Assembly: GCA_031081715.1 (NCBI GenBank)
Contig: JAVHMA010000021.1
Span: 1-58,494, forward strand
Source of the DNA: Armatimonadota bacterium
Lineage (GTDB): Bacteria; Sysuimicrobiota; Sysuimicrobiia; Sysuimicrobiales; Humicultoraceae
Direction: 5' to 3'
Length of the DNA: 58,494 nucleotides
The notes under the pieces were generated by a model, which had not been told where the DNA came from, did not search any database, and worked only from the letters and a program-made list of their open reading frames with translations. The position numbers and the translations under genes are program-made. Positions 56,410 through 58,494 of this stretch are shown piece by piece; within the stretch, counting starts at the first letter, position 1, and each line of letters opens with the position of its first letter.

Positions 56410-57690
56410 TCACGCCCGGCTGGCGCGTAGCTCGGTCCGGCCACCCATGTAGGGGACCAGCGCCTCCGGCAGCCGGACGCTTCCGTCGGCCTGCTGGCCA
56501 TTCTCGAGCACCGCGATGAGCGCGCGGCTGGTCGCGACCAGCGTCCCGTTGAGGGTGTGTACGAACTCGGTCGCGCCCTTGGCGCCGACGCGGAAGCGGA
56601 TGCCCAGGCGCCGCGCCTGGAAGTCGCCGGCGTTGGAGCAGGAGTGGGTCTCGCCGTAGCCGCCGCGGCCCGGCATCCACGTTTCCACGTCGTACGTCTT
56701 GGTCATGGCCAGGCCCAGGTCGCCCGCGCACAGCAGCGCCACGCGGTGCGGGAGGCCGAGCGCGCGCACGAACCGCTCCTCGAGCCCGACCAGAAACTCG
56801 TGCTCCTCGGCCGAGCGATCGGGGTGCGCGAACGAGAACATCTCCACCTTGTAGAACTGGTGGACCCGGTACAGGCCGCGGATGTCGCGGCCGTAGGAGC
56901 CCGCCTCGCGCCGGAAGCAATAGGACAGCCCGGCGTACCGCAGCGGCAGCGCCGCGGCGTCAAGCGTCTCCTCCATGTGATAGGCCGCCACGCTCTGCTC
57001 GCTCGTCCCGATGAGCGCCAGGTCCTCGCCTTCGATCTTGTAGGTCTGCTGGGCATCAAGCGCGGTGCCGCCCCACGCGCCGGTAATGACGCCGCTCCGC
57101 ACGAGCACGGGCGTCGAGAGCAGGATGAAGCCCTCGTCGCGCAGCAGGTCGAGCGCCAGGCGCACGAGCGCCATCTCCAGCAGGACGCCGTCGCCCTTCA
57201 GGTAGTAGAAGCGCGACCCCGACGCCCGGGCGCCGCGCTCGAAGTCGAGCAGGTCGAGGCGCACGCCGAGGTCCACGTGATCCAGTGGTGGGAACGCGAA
57301 TGCGGGCGGGGTGCCCCAGGTGCGGACGATCACGTTGTCGGAGGCGTCACGGCCGTCGGGAACCGAGTCATCGGGCTGGTTCGGCAGCGCGCGTACCAGC
57401 GCGTCGAGCTCGGCCTCGACCTGGGCGACCGCGGGCTCCAGCGCGCGGATCCGCTCGGCGAGCGCCCGCGTCTCCGCGATGCGCGCCTCGCGCGCCTGGC
57501 CCTGGAGCTTCGGAATCTCTGCGGAGAGCCGGTTCTGGTCGGCGCGCAGCCTCTCGATCTCGGCCAGCGCGCCGCGGCGCCGGCGGTCAGCCTCGAGCAC
57601 GGCGTCGATCGCCGCGGGGTCGAGCCCGCGCCGTCGCAGCCCGGTACGGAAGGCATCGGGGTGCTCGCGGATCTTTCGCAGGTCGAGCAT
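56410..57690 (-). CDS. serS: Serine-tRNA ligase
   Basis: A 426-residue class II synthetase. The N-terminal coiled coil (residues about 30-100, with RRRGALAEIERLRADQNRLSAEI) binds the long variable arm of tRNA-Ser. Motif 2 is GLSYCFRREAGSYGRDIRGLYRVHQFYKVEMF near 250-280; motif 3 is the TLNGTLVATSRALIAVLE near 380-400; the serine pocket is GETHSCSNAGDFQARRLGIRF. ATG start. It lies 12 bases after serA on the same strand. Confidence 0.97.
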   Translation of the reverse strand: MLDLRKIREHPDAFRTGLRRRGLDPAAIDAVLEADRRRRGALAEIERLRADQNRLSAEIPKLQGQAREARIAETRALAERIRALEPAVAQVEAELDALVRALPNQPDDSVPDGRDASDNVIVRTWGTPPAFAFPPLDHVDLGVRLDLLDFERGARASGSRFYYLKGDGVLLEMALVRLALDLLRDEGFILLSTPVLVRSGVITGAWGGTALDAQQTYKIEGEDLALIGTSEQSVAAYHMEETLDAAALPLRYAGLSYCFRREAGSYGRDIRGLYRVHQFYKVEMFSFAHPDRSAEEHEFLVGLEERFVRALGLPHRVALLCAGDLGLAMTKTYDVETWMPGRGGYGETHSCSNAGDFQARRLGIRFRVGAKGATEFVHTLNGTLVATSRALIAVLENGQQADGSVRLPEALVPYMGGRTELRASRA

Positions 57691-57702
57691 CGGCGCCCCC
57701 GA

Positions 57703-58494
57703 TCAGTCCAGGCGCACGGCGCGGACGTCGCTGATGCCGTCGATCGCGGCCAGCTCGGCGAGCACCGGCGCGGGAGGGGCGGCGTCCACGGTCAGCACCA
57801 TCAACGCGGTACCGCCGGGGGTGATGCGGCCCACGTGCATGTTCGCGATATTGACCGCGTGCGCGCCGAGCACCGAGCCGACCCGACCGATCATCCCTGG
57901 CCGGTCGGTGTTCCAGACGAGGAGCAGATGCGGCGCGGGGATGAGGTCGAGGCGGTAGTCGTCCACCTGAACGATGCGCGGCTCGCGCCGGCCGAAGAGC
58001 GTCCCGGCCAGGCGCAGCGGCCCGCCGCCGGCGATCAGGCTGACGGCCACCAGGCTCTGAAAGTCCTCGCTCTCCTCGCGGCGCACCTCGCTGATCGCCA
58101 GCCCGCGGTCGCGCGCCAGCGCCGGCGCGCTGATCATGTTGACCGGCCGCGTCGAGGTACCCGCGAACAGGCCGGCCAGGAAGGCCGCGGTCAGCGGCGC
58201 CGGCTCCTCGGCCGCGACCTCGCCCGCGTAGAGGAGCTCGACCGACGCCACCGGGCCGCGCGCGAGCTGCTGCGCGACGCTGCCCAGGTGGCGCGTGAGC
58301 GCCAGGAACGGGCCGAGCCGCTGCCAGGCTTCGTCGAGGACCGCGGGCGCGTTCACCGCGCCACGCACGGGCCGCCCCTCGAGCGCCGCCAGCACCTGGT
58401 CGGCCGCCTCGAGCGCCACCGACCGCTGCGCCTCCCGCGTGGAGGCGCCCAGGTGCGGCGTGGCCACCACGCGCGGGTGCCCGACCAGCGGTGA
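57703..58494 (-). CDS. serA: D-3-phosphoglycerate dehydrogenase, C-terminal part
   Basis: 264 codons of the 3' part; the 5' end lies beyond the window. The visible part begins within the nucleotide domain (VVATPHLGASTREAQRSVA, with the active-site His), continues with the intervening domain (VNAPAVLDEAWQRLGPFLALTRHLG, LAGLFAGTSTRPVNMISAPALARDRGL) and ends with an ACT domain (LVWNTDRPGMIGRVGSVLGAHAVNIANMHVGR) that usually binds serine for feedback control. It converts 3-phosphoglycerate to 3-phosphohydroxypyruvate, first step of serine synthesis. Its place before serS links serine supply and charging. Confidence 0.93.
   Translation of the reverse strand, partial: SPLVGHPRVVATPHLGASTREAQRSVALEAADQVLAALEGRPVRGAVNAPAVLDEAWQRLGPFLALTRHLGSVAQQLARGPVASVELLYAGEVAAEEPAPLTAAFLAGLFAGTSTRPVNMISAPALARDRGLAISEVRREESEDFQSLVAVSLIAGGGPLRLAGTLFGRREPRIVQVDDYRLDLIPAPHLLLVWNTDRPGMIGRVGSVLGAHAVNIANMHVGRITPGGTALMVLTVDAAPPAPVLAELAAIDGISDVRAVRLD

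Noticed and set aside
53321-56452. Long plus-strand frame of about 1040 codons across recR, the transporter and the aldo/keto reductase
   Set aside because: It runs through several recognised genes in another phase and shows no conserved motif; a GC-driven open frame.

Overview
The window comes from a very GC-rich bacterial chromosome (above two thirds G+C by eye, with third codon positions almost always G or C). GTG starts and 4-base stop/start overlaps are common, and coding density is high. The gene content fits an uncultivated soil or subsurface bacterium such as Candidatus Rokubacteria (Methylomirabilota): LLM flavin oxidoreductases, hydantoinase and amidohydrolase enzymes, haloacid dehalogenase, pyruvate:ferredoxin oxidoreductase, Ku/LigD, FabI and many MFS transporters. 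This assignment is inference; no rRNA or phylogenetic marker was compared.

Layout. 1-415: start of a ketopantoate-reductase-like gene and a membrane-protein scrap. 416-940: methylglyoxal synthase. 937-8959 (minus): a tight run of ferritin, MFS, GH63-like glucosidase, glycogen debranching enzyme, hydantoinase and a small membrane protein. 9022-13636 (minus): NifJ and a dihydroorotate-dehydrogenase-like protein. 13750-19415: an orphan PilZ protein, an LLM oxidoreductase, an M20 peptidase, and a c-di-GMP-I riboswitch in front of a protein built from an IS256-type transposase core with a C-terminal membrane anchor. 18573-23755: NHEJ locus (Ku, MerR-TPR protein, LigD, DUF72). 23800-31328: NmrA-like reductase, orphan ABC ATPase, and a compact four-gene minus operon (C39-like peptidase, small protein, STAND ATPase/TPR regulator, amidohydrolase). 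31509-42077: SDR, MFS, Tat amine oxidase, SYLF protein, BNR-repeat protein with an apparent CTG start, MFS, cold-shock protein, UPF0182 protein, GYD protein. 42208-46109: an accessory patch with a wrecked HepT/MNT module, haloacid dehalogenase, a frameshifted TPR gene, an intact MNT/HEPN pair and tRNA-Lys. 46402-58494: ATP-grasp protein, sulfurtransferase, DUF305, FabI, CPBP protease, dnaX-ybaB-recR, MFS, YkuK, aldo/keto reductase, serS, and the 3' part of serA.

Most notable is 17145-18435: a well-formed c-di-GMP-I aptamer lies directly upstream of a gene whose product keeps the D-D-E residues and spacing of IS256-family transposases. The product has lost the N-terminal DNA-binding region and gained a Pro/Ala/Glu-rich linker and a terminal transmembrane helix. 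This looks like an exapted transposase under second-messenger control. The nearby PilZ protein is a second possible c-di-GMP receptor. The four-gene STAND/C39-like cassette is the next most unusual locus.
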